Part shown: positions 8,581-15,649 of the stretch, one piece after another
Numbering within the stretch: the stretch's first letter is position 1
Layout: each line of letters opens with the position of its first letter
Origin: Fimbriiglobus sp.
GTDB lineage: Bacteria > Planctomycetota > Planctomycetia > Gemmatales > Gemmataceae
Length of the DNA: 39,281 nucleotides
Direction: 5' to 3'
NCBI GenBank assembly: GCA_025362195.1
Contig: JANYHV010000423.1
Location: 1 to 39,281 of the forward strand
The notes under the pieces: generated by a model
Told to the model about the DNA's origin: nothing
Databases searched by the model: none
What the model saw: only the letters and a program-made list of their open reading frames with translations
Translations under genes and position numbers: made by a program

Positions 8581-9342
8581 ATGAGTGGGGCGATTATCGC
8601 AACAGGGATTCGCAAGGGATTGTCTTGGCTGGCGACCCACGGCAAAGGGGTGACCAAACACATTGGTAACCACTCGAGAACGGCGAAGAACCTCGCCCTC
8701 AAGAACCCACGATTCGCCGCGCGGGCGGCGGGCAAATCGACGCACTCGATGTTCGCCGACTCTCGACCGAAAAAGTTGATTCAAATCGTGCTGGAGAAGT
8801 ACGACCACGCCGTCGTCCAAAAGGGCGGTCGGATCGTGGTCGAGAAGCAGTTCAACCGCGTCATCGGCAAGGCCGGCGAGAAGATCATCCGGGTCGTCAT
8901 CGACCCGCGGACGGGGCGAATCATCACGGCTTTCCCGGTATTGACGTTTATAGCGGCCGGGGCGGCCGGGGCCACATCGTTGGCACCGGGACAACACTTC
9001 CCTGGCGCGTTCCTCGGGGCCACGTACGACGAACGACTGGTACAAACCATCCAAGGTGTCGAAAAGTTGGCTCAAGACTGGGAGCGGAGCAAGCCGAAGC
9101 CCAGGGTCGATGTCTGGGCCGTCCTTCTCGACTTGTTGATTTTCGACTCGACGCCGGCCAACCACGAGGACGAAATCTTGTACGTCCGGGTGACCGATTA
9201 CGTCGGCAAACAGGCCGATCGTATGCTGGTCGATCTGGCGGCCGAAATCGGTCACCCTCTTCCGGCAGGAACCAAAGCCGCAATGAGGGCACAGTTCATC
9301 AAAGCGGTGTCGGGCTTCGAATCCGGCTCCGACGACTGGTAG
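8581..9342 (+). CDS. Hypothetical protein with toxin-like central motif; visibly less GC-rich than neighbours
   Basis: A 253-residue protein of unrecognised family. The first 60 residues are basic (SGAIIATGIRKGLSWLATHG, several Lys/Arg/His). The segment at about 75-125 reads FADSRPKKLIQIV, then VVEKQFNRVIGKAGEKIIR and VVIDPRTGRIITAFPV. That pattern, ending in a D..TG.I.TAFP strand, recalls C-terminal nuclease domains of bacterial polymorphic toxins, but this is only a resemblance. A short Ala/Gly-rich hydrophobic stretch (LTFIAAGAAGATSLA) follows, then an acidic C-terminal half. The frame is open from 8455, but ATG 8581 (or the adjacent GTG 8578) is the more protein-like start. Base composition is lower in G+C than in flanking genes, suggesting transfer. 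No immunity partner is adjacent. Function unknown. Confidence 0.6.
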   Translation: MSGAIIATGIRKGLSWLATHGKGVTKHIGNHSRTAKNLALKNPRFAARAAGKSTHSMFADSRPKKLIQIVLEKYDHAVVQKGGRIVVEKQFNRVIGKAGEKIIRVVIDPRTGRIITAFPVLTFIAAGAAGATSLAPGQHFPGAFLGATYDERLVQTIQGVEKLAQDWERSKPKPRVDVWAVLLDLLIFDSTPANHEDEILYVRVTDYVGKQADRMLVDLAAEIGHPLPAGTKAAMRAQFIKAVSGFESGSDDW

Positions 9343-9369
9343 TGCTAATCGGATTCGGCCTGAAACTCG

Positions 9370-11661
9370 TTACCGCTTCATCAGCATTTCGTCGAGGTTG
9401 AGGACGACGTTGGCGACGACGGCCCAGGCGGCGGTGTCGGGGTCGGGGGTGCCGACGAGCGCGGTGGCGAGCTTGGCGTCGGCGGCGTACTTCGCCCTGG
9501 CCTTGGCGTGCAGGGCCAGCAACCGCGTCGCTTCGACAGCGCTCGGGGCGCGGCTCAGGGTCTGCACGGTCAACCACGCCAATTTGTCGCCAGGCTGCTT
9601 CGCCGCTTGCTTGCCGAGGGCGACGGCGGCCTCGACGTACACGGGGTCGTTGAGCGTCACGAGGGCTTGCAGCGGCGTGTTGCTCTTGCCGCGGCGGATG
9701 GTACACGATTCCCGGCTGGTCGCGTCGAAGGCCATCATCGACGGGTACGGGCTGGTCCGCCGCCACTCGGTGTACAATGCCCGGCGGTACTTGTCCTCGC
9801 CGGCACTCGTCTGCCAGTCGAGGTTGGTGCCGAAGGCCGCCGTCAGCCCGCTCGACGGTTGCGGCGGCTTCACGCTCTCCCCGTACATCTTGCGGCTCAG
9901 CAACCCGGACACGGCGAGGGCCTGGTCGCGGACCATCTCGGCCGTCAGGCGGACCCGCGGCCCCCGGCTGGCGAAGCGGTTCTCGGGGTCCAGCGCGAAC
10001 AGTTCCGGCGTCACCTTCGACGACTGTCGGTAGGCGGCGCTGGTCACGATCAACTTGACGAGCCGCTTCACGTCCCACTTCGTCTCGCGGAACTCGACAG
10101 CCAGCCAGTCGAGCAGCGCGGCGTTCACCGGCGGCTCCCCCTGCGCGCCGAACTCCTCGGACGTGCGGACCAGGCCGGCGTCGAACAGCATCTCCCAGTA
10201 CCGGTTCACGGCGACCCGGGCCGTCAGAGGGTTTTCCGGGGCGATCAGCCATTCGGCGAGCGTCAACCGGTTCAGCGGCTTGCCCTTCGGCAGCGGCGGG
10301 AACGCGGCCGGGGTTCCTTCGGTGACGACCGCGCCGAGGTCCATGAAACTACCGCGGTACTGTAACTTCGTGACGCGGCGGTCCTTCGCCTGCAGGTCTT
10401 GCATGACGGGGACGGTGGTCGGGGCGCGGTGCTTCGCCCCTTCGGCGCGGGCCGTGTCGGCCTTCAATTTGAGCGACGCCTGGACGCGCGGGTCTTGCAG
10501 GGGCATCAGCTTGTCGAGCTTCGCCGCCTTCGCCTCCAACTCGGCCCGCTTGGCCTTCAAGGCCGGGGTGTCGCCGACGGGGAGCGTCGGGGTTTCGTCG
10601 GACCGGTCGGCGTCGGCGGTGTTGTTGAAGAAGGCGAACAGGGCGAAGTATTCCGTCTGCGTGATCGGGTCGTACTTGTGCGTGTGGCACTGCGCGCAGG
10701 CCAGCGACGTGCCCATCCAGACGGTCAGCGTCGTGTTCACGCGGTCCACCACGGCGACGTTGCGGAACTCCTCGTCGCTCGTGCCGCCTTCGTTGTTGGT
10801 CATCGTGTTGCGGTGGAACGCCGTGGCGACCCGCTGCTCGTCGGTCGCGTCGGGCAGCAGGTCGCCGGCGAGTTGTTCGACGGTGAAGCGGTCGAACGGC
10901 AGGTTGCGGTTGTACGCGCGGACGACCCAGTCGCGGTACGCCCAGATGGTCCGCCGCGGGTCGTCGGCGTACCCGGCGCTGTCGGCGTACCGGGCCAGGT
11001 CGAGCCACTGCCGCGCCCAGTGTTCGCCGTAGGCGGGGCTGGCCAGCAGGTGATCGACGAGCTTCTCGTAGGCGTCCGGCGCGGCGTCTTTGGCGAAGGC
11101 TTCGACCTCGGCCGGCGTCGGCGGCAGTCCGGTCACGTCGAGCGTCACGCGGCGGACCAGCGTCGCCCGGTCGGCCTCGGGTTGCGGGGCCAGCTTCAGC
11201 GCTTCGAGCTTGGCCAGCACGAAGCGGTCGATGGGGTTTCGCGCCCACGCGGCGTTCTTGACCGCCGGCAGGTCGGGCCGCGTGGGCGCGGTGTACGACC
11301 AGTGCCCGGCGTACTTCGCCCCCTGCTCGATCCACCGGGTCATCACGTCCCGGTCGGCCGGGGTCAGGGTCTTGCCGGTCCGCGGCGGCGGCATCACGAC
11401 GGCCTTGTCCTTCGACAGGACGCGCTCGATGATCGCACTCTCGCCCGGCTTGCCGGGGACGAACGCCTCGCCCTCGACGGCCCCTTCGCGGGTGTCGAGC
11501 CGCAGGCCGGACTTCCGCTGCTGTTCGTCCGGCCCGTGGCAGGCGACGCACTTGTCGAACAGGATCGGCCGCACGTCCCGGTTGAAGTCCACCTTCGCCG
11601 GTTCGCCGGCGGTAGCGGGGGGCGCGAACAGAGTGGCGAGGAGCATCAGGCGGAAGCGCAT
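9370..11661 (-). CDS. PSCyt1/DUF1549/DUF1553 planctomycete cytochrome-type protein
   Basis: A 763-residue exported protein. The signal peptide occupies residues 1-19. A PSCyt1 domain follows with the haem-c site CVACH (38-42) and the typical VDFNRDVRPILFDKC lead-in. Next come DUF1549 (about 140-345, with DRFVLAKLEA, VTLDVTGLPPTP, SPAYGEHWARQWLDLARYAD and a second CAQCH) and DUF1553 (about 455-735, with NRLTLAEWLIAPENPLTARV and RRGKSNTPLQALVTLNDP). These proteins are numerous in planctomycetes and are thought to act in extracytoplasmic polymer degradation or electron transfer; biochemical proof is scarce. The usual downstream partner, a DUF1501 protein, is absent: the next gene downstream is the convergent orphan at 8581-9342. 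This version lacks the extra domains often inserted between DUF1549 and DUF1553. Confidence 0.92.
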   Translation of the reverse strand: MRFRLMLLATLFAPPATAGEPAKVDFNRDVRPILFDKCVACHGPDEQQRKSGLRLDTREGAVEGEAFVPGKPGESAIIERVLSKDKAVVMPPPRTGKTLTPADRDVMTRWIEQGAKYAGHWSYTAPTRPDLPAVKNAAWARNPIDRFVLAKLEALKLAPQPEADRATLVRRVTLDVTGLPPTPAEVEAFAKDAAPDAYEKLVDHLLASPAYGEHWARQWLDLARYADSAGYADDPRRTIWAYRDWVVRAYNRNLPFDRFTVEQLAGDLLPDATDEQRVATAFHRNTMTNNEGGTSDEEFRNVAVVDRVNTTLTVWMGTSLACAQCHTHKYDPITQTEYFALFAFFNNTADADRSDETPTLPVGDTPALKAKRAELEAKAAKLDKLMPLQDPRVQASLKLKADTARAEGAKHRAPTTVPVMQDLQAKDRRVTKLQYRGSFMDLGAVVTEGTPAAFPPLPKGKPLNRLTLAEWLIAPENPLTARVAVNRYWEMLFDAGLVRTSEEFGAQGEPPVNAALLDWLAVEFRETKWDVKRLVKLIVTSAAYRQSSKVTPELFALDPENRFASRGPRVRLTAEMVRDQALAVSGLLSRKMYGESVKPPQPSSGLTAAFGTNLDWQTSAGEDKYRRALYTEWRRTSPYPSMMAFDATSRESCTIRRGKSNTPLQALVTLNDPVYVEAAVALGKQAAKQPGDKLAWLTVQTLSRAPSAVEATRLLALHAKARAKYAADAKLATALVGTPDPDTAAWAVVANVVLNLDEMLMKR

Positions 11662-11787
11662 CGGCGGCACCAGCGGAGAAGCGGCGTGGGCGGGAACACT
11701 ATCATGACGTGTGCCGGCGGGGAGTGCAAGCGCCCGCGATTTTTTGCAACTCTCCGCCCGGCCGGAACCGCCGTCCGACGCGGCAGA

Positions 11788-11793
11788 TAGAAT
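11788..11793 (+). promoter_or_regulatory. Possible -10 element for the dnaJ-like gene
   Basis: TAGAAT lies 33 bases before the start codon in otherwise GC-rich DNA. No good -35 box is visible at 17 bp, so this is a weak call from sequence alone. Confidence 0.25.
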
Positions 11794-11826
11794 GTCCGCA
11801 CCCGAACCCCTGGACCGCGACCGCCC

Positions 11827-12735
11827 ATGCCGAACGACTTCTACGAAACGCTCGGCGTGAGCCGCACCGCCACGGCCGACGAGGTCAAGAAAGCCTACCG
11901 CAAGCTCGCGGCCAAGCACCACCCCGACCGCAACCCCGGGGACAAGGACGCGGAGGGCAAGTTCAAGGAAGTCTCCGCCGCCTACGAAGTCCTGTCCGAC
12001 GCGACCAAGCGCGAGCGGTACGACCAGTACGGGCACGCCGGAACGTCCGGGCCGGGCGGCGGTCCCGGCGGCCGCGGCTTCCCCGGCGGGGGGTTCGGCG
12101 GCGGCCCCCAGATGGACCCGGAGATGGCCGAGGAACTGTTCCGCAACGTCTTCGGCGGCGGGGCCAGTAGCGGCGGCGGGTTCGGCGACATCTTCGGCGG
12201 CGGCCGCGGCCCCAAGAAGCGCAAGCACGCCCCGCCGCCCGACATCGAGACCGAAGTCACCGTCCCCTTCCACGTCGCGTGCAACGGCGGGTCGGTGAGC
12301 ATCAACGTCGGCGGCCGCGGCATCGAGGTCAAAGTCCCGGCCGGCATCGAAGAGGGCAAGCGGCTCCGCGTCCCCGCCGCCGCGACCGGCTCGTCCGACG
12401 TGCTGCTGAAAGTCCGCGTCGCCCCGCACCCGTACTTCAAGCGCGACGGCAACGACCTGCTCCTGGAAGTGCCGATCAGCGTGTTCGAGGCGACCCTCGG
12501 CGGCAAGGTCGATGTGCCGACCCTGGCCGGCGAGAGCCTGACCGTCCGCGTCCCCCCCGGCACGAGTTCCGGGGCGCGGATCCGCCTCCGCGGCAAGGGC
12601 GTCGTCGGCGGCGACCAGTACCTGACGATCAAGATCGTGCCCCCGGCGAACCTCGACGACGAGACCCGCGAACACCTCGCCAAACTCGCCGAAGCCGCGA
12701 ACTTCGACGCGCGGGCGGATGTCCCGTGGGCGTGA
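11827..12735 (+). CDS. DnaJ/CbpA-type J-domain co-chaperone without zinc finger
   Basis: A 302-residue cytoplasmic Hsp40. The J domain spans residues 1-70, with the HPD motif at 32-34 ([11 protein letters not shown]), which stimulates the DnaK ATPase. A Gly/Phe-rich linker covers about 73-125, followed by a basic stretch PKKRKH. The C-terminal peptide-binding domains extend from about 140 to 290 ([15 protein letters not shown], then [19 protein letters not shown] and [19 protein letters not shown]). The four CxxCxGxG zinc-finger repeats of DnaJ are absent, so it is class B (CbpA-like). No dnaK or grpE is adjacent. The upstream neighbour is divergent, and a TAGAAT box lies in the gap. The gene at 12767 begins 31 bases after the stop and may be read through. 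Confidence 0.92.
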   Translation: MPNDFYETLGVSRTATADEVKKAYRKLAAKHHPDRNPGDKDAEGKFKEVSAAYEVLSDATKRERYDQYGHAGTSGPGGGPGGRGFPGGGFGGGPQMDPEMAEELFRNVFGGGASSGGGFGDIFGGGRGPKKRKHAPPPDIETEVTVPFHVACNGGSVSINVGGRGIEVKVPAGIEEGKRLRVPAAATGSSDVLLKVRVAPHPYFKRDGNDLLLEVPISVFEATLGGKVDVPTLAGESLTVRVPPGTSSGARIRLRGKGVVGGDQYLTIKIVPPANLDDETREHLAKLAEAANFDARADVPWA

Positions 12736-12766
12736 GTCGAGTCAACTGCTCGCAGGGTAACGCGGC

Positions 12767-13267
12767 ATGGCGATGTTCGTCCACCTGACCCCGGAGTCGA
12801 AAGTCGCCGTGATTCGCCGGAACGGCATCCGCCGTGACCGCCGGGCCGTGGGTGACTTTCCCGGCGGCGTCTTCGCGGTTCCGGTCACGCGGAACTTCTC
12901 CGTATCGCACCAGTGGTTGCGCGAGTTGAAACGACGCAATCCCGGCGCGATGGCCGGGGTCTACTTCCGCGTCCCCGACGCCGAACAAGTCTGGGTCGGG
13001 CACTACCGTAAAAATCACCGCTGGATGACGGCGGCCGAAGCGGTCGGCGAATTCGACACGGCCGCGGACGCCCAGGGGTGGGAGGTCATCATCCCCCGGC
13101 GGATCGAAGCGGGCGAGTTGCACCGCGTCCGGACCTTGCCGCAAGTCGTCGGCTGGCGGTTCTCGCCCGACGCCAAGGGCAAGCCGCCGTTCTGCACGTG
13201 CAAGTTTTGCAACCGGGGCGAATACGGCATCCGCCGGATGCGGGAGCGCCTGGGGGCACCCGACTAG
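12767..13267 (+). CDS. Conserved hypothetical protein with N-terminal HLTPE and C-terminal CxCxxC
   Basis: A 166-residue soluble protein. It begins FVHLTPESKVAVIRRNGIRR (residues 4-23), continues with GVFAVPVTRNFSVSHQWLRE (35-54), AGVYFRVPDAEQVWVGHY, EVIIPRRIEAGELHRVRTLP and QVVGWRFSP, and ends with a CTCKFC cluster (Cys143, 145, 148) likely to bind a metal. I recall similar unnamed proteins in actinobacteria and other bacteria, but no experimental role. The opening H.TP plus a later R/H-rich strand is loosely like ADP-ribosyltransferase-fold proteins such as DarT. That is speculation from pattern only. ATG 12767 is preceded by AGGG at a plausible distance. The gene may share a transcript with the J-domain gene. 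Confidence 0.7.
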   Translation: MAMFVHLTPESKVAVIRRNGIRRDRRAVGDFPGGVFAVPVTRNFSVSHQWLRELKRRNPGAMAGVYFRVPDAEQVWVGHYRKNHRWMTAAEAVGEFDTAADAQGWEVIIPRRIEAGELHRVRTLPQVVGWRFSPDAKGKPPFCTCKFCNRGEYGIRRMRERLGAPD

Positions 13268-13415
13268 TCAGGCTCCGCCACAGTCGGCTATCCTCGACCC
13301 GTGCGTGGCACCGGACACCCAACCACGCGTTGAACGGTCGGCGGGGGCAGGTAGGCTTTCAGAAGTGTGAAGTTCACTCGGCTCTCGCCGCGGCTGAGCG
13401 GGGTCGTTCGGCGGC

Positions 13416-13422
13416 AGGAGGT
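13416..13422 (+). promoter_or_regulatory. Strong Shine-Dalgarno of the DUF6714-like gene
   Basis: AGGAGGT, a full anti-16S match, sits nine bases before ATG 13432. Such a complete site is rare in this window and fixes the start of the small gene that follows. Confidence 0.6.
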
Positions 13423-13431
13423 CCTTGAAGC

Positions 13432-13851
13432 ATGAGGTCATTGTTGCGGCAGTTGCGGGACGCGTTCCCGGAGGCACCGCTGCCGCCGCGGCCCATCACC
13501 GCGCATCGATGCCTGGAGTGCGACGAGGCCGACGAGTTGTTGGGGGGGCGGCCGTGGCCGGAGGTGGCCGCCGGCTTCCCGAACGAGTGCGACCACGCGT
13601 TCCCACTGCTCACCCCGGCCGCCCAACGGTATTACCTGCCGGCGTTCATGCTGTCGGCGTTCGGGTCGAACGGCATGCAGGTCGATTCGCTGGAGTCTGC
13701 GCTGACCGGCGGCGAGTTCGCCCCGATGTCTTTCACCCCGTCGCAGCGGGCTGCGGTCGGGCGGTGGGTGGTCGAGTACTGGGGCAGTTGGATGGGGTGG
13801 GAGGAGCCGCCCCCGCAGGTCGCCACGTGGTGGGCGGAGGCGGCGGGATAA
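13432..13851 (+). CDS. DUF6714-like small protein
   Basis: A 139-residue soluble protein. It shows the pattern I associate with DUF6714: an N-terminal helix LLRQLRDAFPEAPLP, a CLECDEADEL motif (about residues 27-36), then PWPEVAAGF, and a central TPAAQRYYLPAFMLSAF (about 61-77), with a C-terminal TPSQRAAVGRWVVEYW. The family is small, mostly uncharacterised and scattered among bacteria, sometimes in accessory or immunity-like contexts. A strong AGGAGGT supports expression. It lies between the HLTPE/CxCxxC gene and the decayed transposon, so it may be cargo of an old island. Function unknown. Confidence 0.68.
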   Translation: MRSLLRQLRDAFPEAPLPPRPITAHRCLECDEADELLGGRPWPEVAAGFPNECDHAFPLLTPAAQRYYLPAFMLSAFGSNGMQVDSLESALTGGEFAPMSFTPSQRAAVGRWVVEYWGSWMGWEEPPPQVATWWAEAAG

Positions 13852-13984
13852 AGGCACGCCGAACCAGGCTCTGCAGCCGACGGCGGGCGAAATGTCGGCT
13901 TCTCGTGCGTTATTTCCGCTTTAACGGCTGTCGCACCCGAGCGGGGTCGATCGACTCGACAAAATGAACAGACCTTACCCGAGG

Positions 13985-14828
13985 CCCAACGCGATGAAGC
14001 CGACCTGACGCTCGACGAGTTCAACCTGAAGGAGGCAGCCCGGGGAAACGGACCGGGCCGGCCGGGTGCCGGGAGGTCGTGCCCCGCGTCCGGGCGGCCC
14101 TCGATGTCTCGGAACGCAGAGCGTGCCGCGCCTTGGGGTTCATCGCTCGTGCGTTCGGTACGACCCGGCGGCCGACGCCGACGAGGAGGCGCTGACGACG
14201 CGTGTCCGGGAACTGGCCCGGGCCGACCTCCGCCACGGGGACTGGCGGGCTGCGGCCTTGCTGCGGGCTGAGGGGCTGAACGTGCCGCGGCGTCAGCAGA
14301 AGTCGCGGCCGTTGGGGTTGAGCGAGGGGGACTCAGTGCCGGCGTGCGGGCCGGAGGAACGAGGTGTCGAGCGACGACTTTGCGTTCGACCAGTCGGCCG
14401 ATGGTCGGCCACGGAAGGTGCTGCCGGTAGTGGACGAGTCCACGCGGGAATGCCTGGCGTTGAAGTGGGGTGGTCGATGACGGCGGCGGACGTGGTGAAA
14501 ACGCTGACGGGCTTGTAGGCCGCGCGGGTGCGGGCTGTCGGACTTGCGGAGCGACAACGGGCCGGAGTTCATCGCGGCGGCGGTCCGGGGTTGGGTGGGA
14601 GGCGGAGGCGGGCGTGGCGACGTCGTCCGTCGAGCCGGCCAGCCCGGACGAGAACGCGTCCGGTGAGCCGTTCGACAGCCGGCTGCGGGACGAGTCGCTG
14701 AGCCGGGAAGTGTTCGGGGTATTCGATGGAGGCGGAGGTGATCTCGGCGGACCACCGGCGTGCGGACCACCACGGCCGGCCGCACAGTTCGCTGGGGTCC
14801 GTAGCCCCGACGGCGACTGCCGGCGGAC
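13985..14828 (+). mobile_element. Decayed IS3-family insertion sequence (end of OrfA plus broken OrfB transposase)
   Basis: Reading the three plus frames together recovers a complete IS3-type DDE core that is now broken. At about 13990-14045 one frame gives ADLTLDEFNLKEAARGN, like the end of OrfA. At 14085-14135 another gives RVRAALDVSERRACRALG. After loss of a base in a G-run near 14130 the frame changes to VHRSCVRYDPAADADEEALT and LLRAEGLNVPRRQQK. The catalytic residues fall at SDDFAFD (about 14370-14385), SDNGPEF (14550-14570) and the DENASGEPFDS region (about 14647-14680), with REVFG and GRPHSSLG (about 14780-14800) closing the protein. There are at least three frameshifts and an in-frame TAG near 14516. 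Terminal inverted repeats and target duplications could not be identified. The 3' end abuts an integrase fragment. Confidence 0.8.
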
Positions 14829-15285
14829 CAGGCTCCGCTCGGCCCGCACGCCGCCTTCATCAAGTGCCGCAAGTCCGCCCGGCAACCGATCCCCGCCAAG
14901 GCGGCGGGCATCCCCCGAACGGTCCCCGGCCCGGACGGGGAACTCGTGACCGATTTCCACGCGCTCCGGGCGACCTTCATCACCATGCTCGACGCCCTGA
15001 ACATCGGCCTGAAAGCCCGGATGACCCTGGCCCGCCACTCCGACCGCCGGTTGACGATGAACAGTTACTCTGCGGCCGACGCCGGGGTGATCGACGGGGC
15101 CGCCGGACTGATGCCGTCCCTCGCCCCGACGCGATCGAATCCGGGAACTCCCAGCACCCCCGCCGGGGCCGATTGCTTTCCCCTGCATTCTCCCGGGCTT
15201 TCCCCCGCGCCTGGTAAACCGTGCGGAAGTATGACGACGCCTGACGAAACGTCTGTGAATCGGCCGGTCGAGGTGTCAACGACGC

Positions 15286-15307
15286 AACCCCTTGATTTCA
15301 AGGGGTT
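15286..15307. repeat. 22-bp palindrome beside tRNA-Thr, possible attachment or terminator site
   Basis: The arms AACCCCTTGA (15286-15295) and TCAAGGGGTT (15298-15307) are perfect reverse complements around a TT centre. It lies 51 bases from the 3' end of tRNA-Thr and inside the 3' part of the integrase frame. It could be a core or arm site of the integrase, or a T-less terminator of the tRNA transcript; the sequence does not decide between them. Confidence 0.5.
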
Positions 15308-15357
15308 TGACGACGATTGCGGACGCATGAGGGCGAGTGACGACGGAGAGTTGAAAG

Positions 15358-15429
15358 AGCCGCTTCAGGGATTCGGACCCTGGACCCCCGCTTTACGAAA
15401 GCGGTGCTCTACCACTGAGCTAAAGCGGC
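15358..15429 (-). tRNA. tRNA-Thr (anticodon CGT)
   Basis: A 72-base cloverleaf on the minus strand. The acceptor is GCCGCTT pairing with AAGCGGC, the D-arm is GCTCAGTGGTAGAGC, the anticodon stem CCGCT/AGCGG encloses loop TTCGTAA (anticodon CGT, reading ACG), and the T-arm is CAGGG-TTCGAAT-CCCTG. The last base before CCA would be T, and CCA is not encoded. An integrase remnant lies just past its 3' end, as expected for a tRNA used as integration target. Confidence 0.93.
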
Positions 15430-15649
15430 ATCATCGAGAATCGTAGCATTCGGCCCCAGTCCGGTTTCATCCCACGCCCTGCAAACCAGTCGCTGCAACT
15501 TGCCCTGGCAACCGTCTCGGATACACAGCTTATCCCCTCGCGTGGGGACTGTCCAGGCGGATCGACTCCGCGTGAGCGCAAAGGGATTTTGGCAGGTCAG
15601 GCGGGGAGTGGATCGGCGGATCGCCGCCCGGAGTCCGCGAGTCACCGGG

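Larger units (their letters stand above)
14829..15446 (+). pseudogene. C-terminal remnant of a Gemmata-type tyrosine integrase
   Basis: An open frame directly after the IS3 remnant encodes the end of a phage-type integrase: GIPRTVPGPDGELVTDFHAL, then LRATFITMLDALNIGLKARM and TLARHSDRRLTMNSYS. This supplies the HxLR arginine (near 14966), the ARHS histidine and the tyrosine nucleophile, but the core-binding domain and first catalytic arginine are missing, lost where the insertion sequence lies. The recognisable part ends near 15130. The same frame stays open through a 22-bp palindrome and over the tRNA-Thr gene to a stop at 15446; the part over the tRNA may once have been genuine, since such integrases often end at their attachment site. 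The fragment cannot be active. It marks an old integration event at the tRNA. Confidence 0.75.

Noticed and set aside
13367-13377. GTGAA-G-TTCAC inverted repeat before the DUF6714-like gene
   Set aside because: Only five-base arms and no second copy, so not enough to call an operator.
13960-13985. A left terminal inverted repeat of the IS3 remnant near TGAACAGACC
   Set aside because: No matching right end could be found after 14828, and most of OrfA is missing, so the border is unknown.
14946-15446. A complete 166-residue gene reading into tRNA-Thr
   Set aside because: Only its first part is integrase-like, and the end is translated tRNA sequence. It is a truncated integrase frame, so it is listed as a pseudogene.
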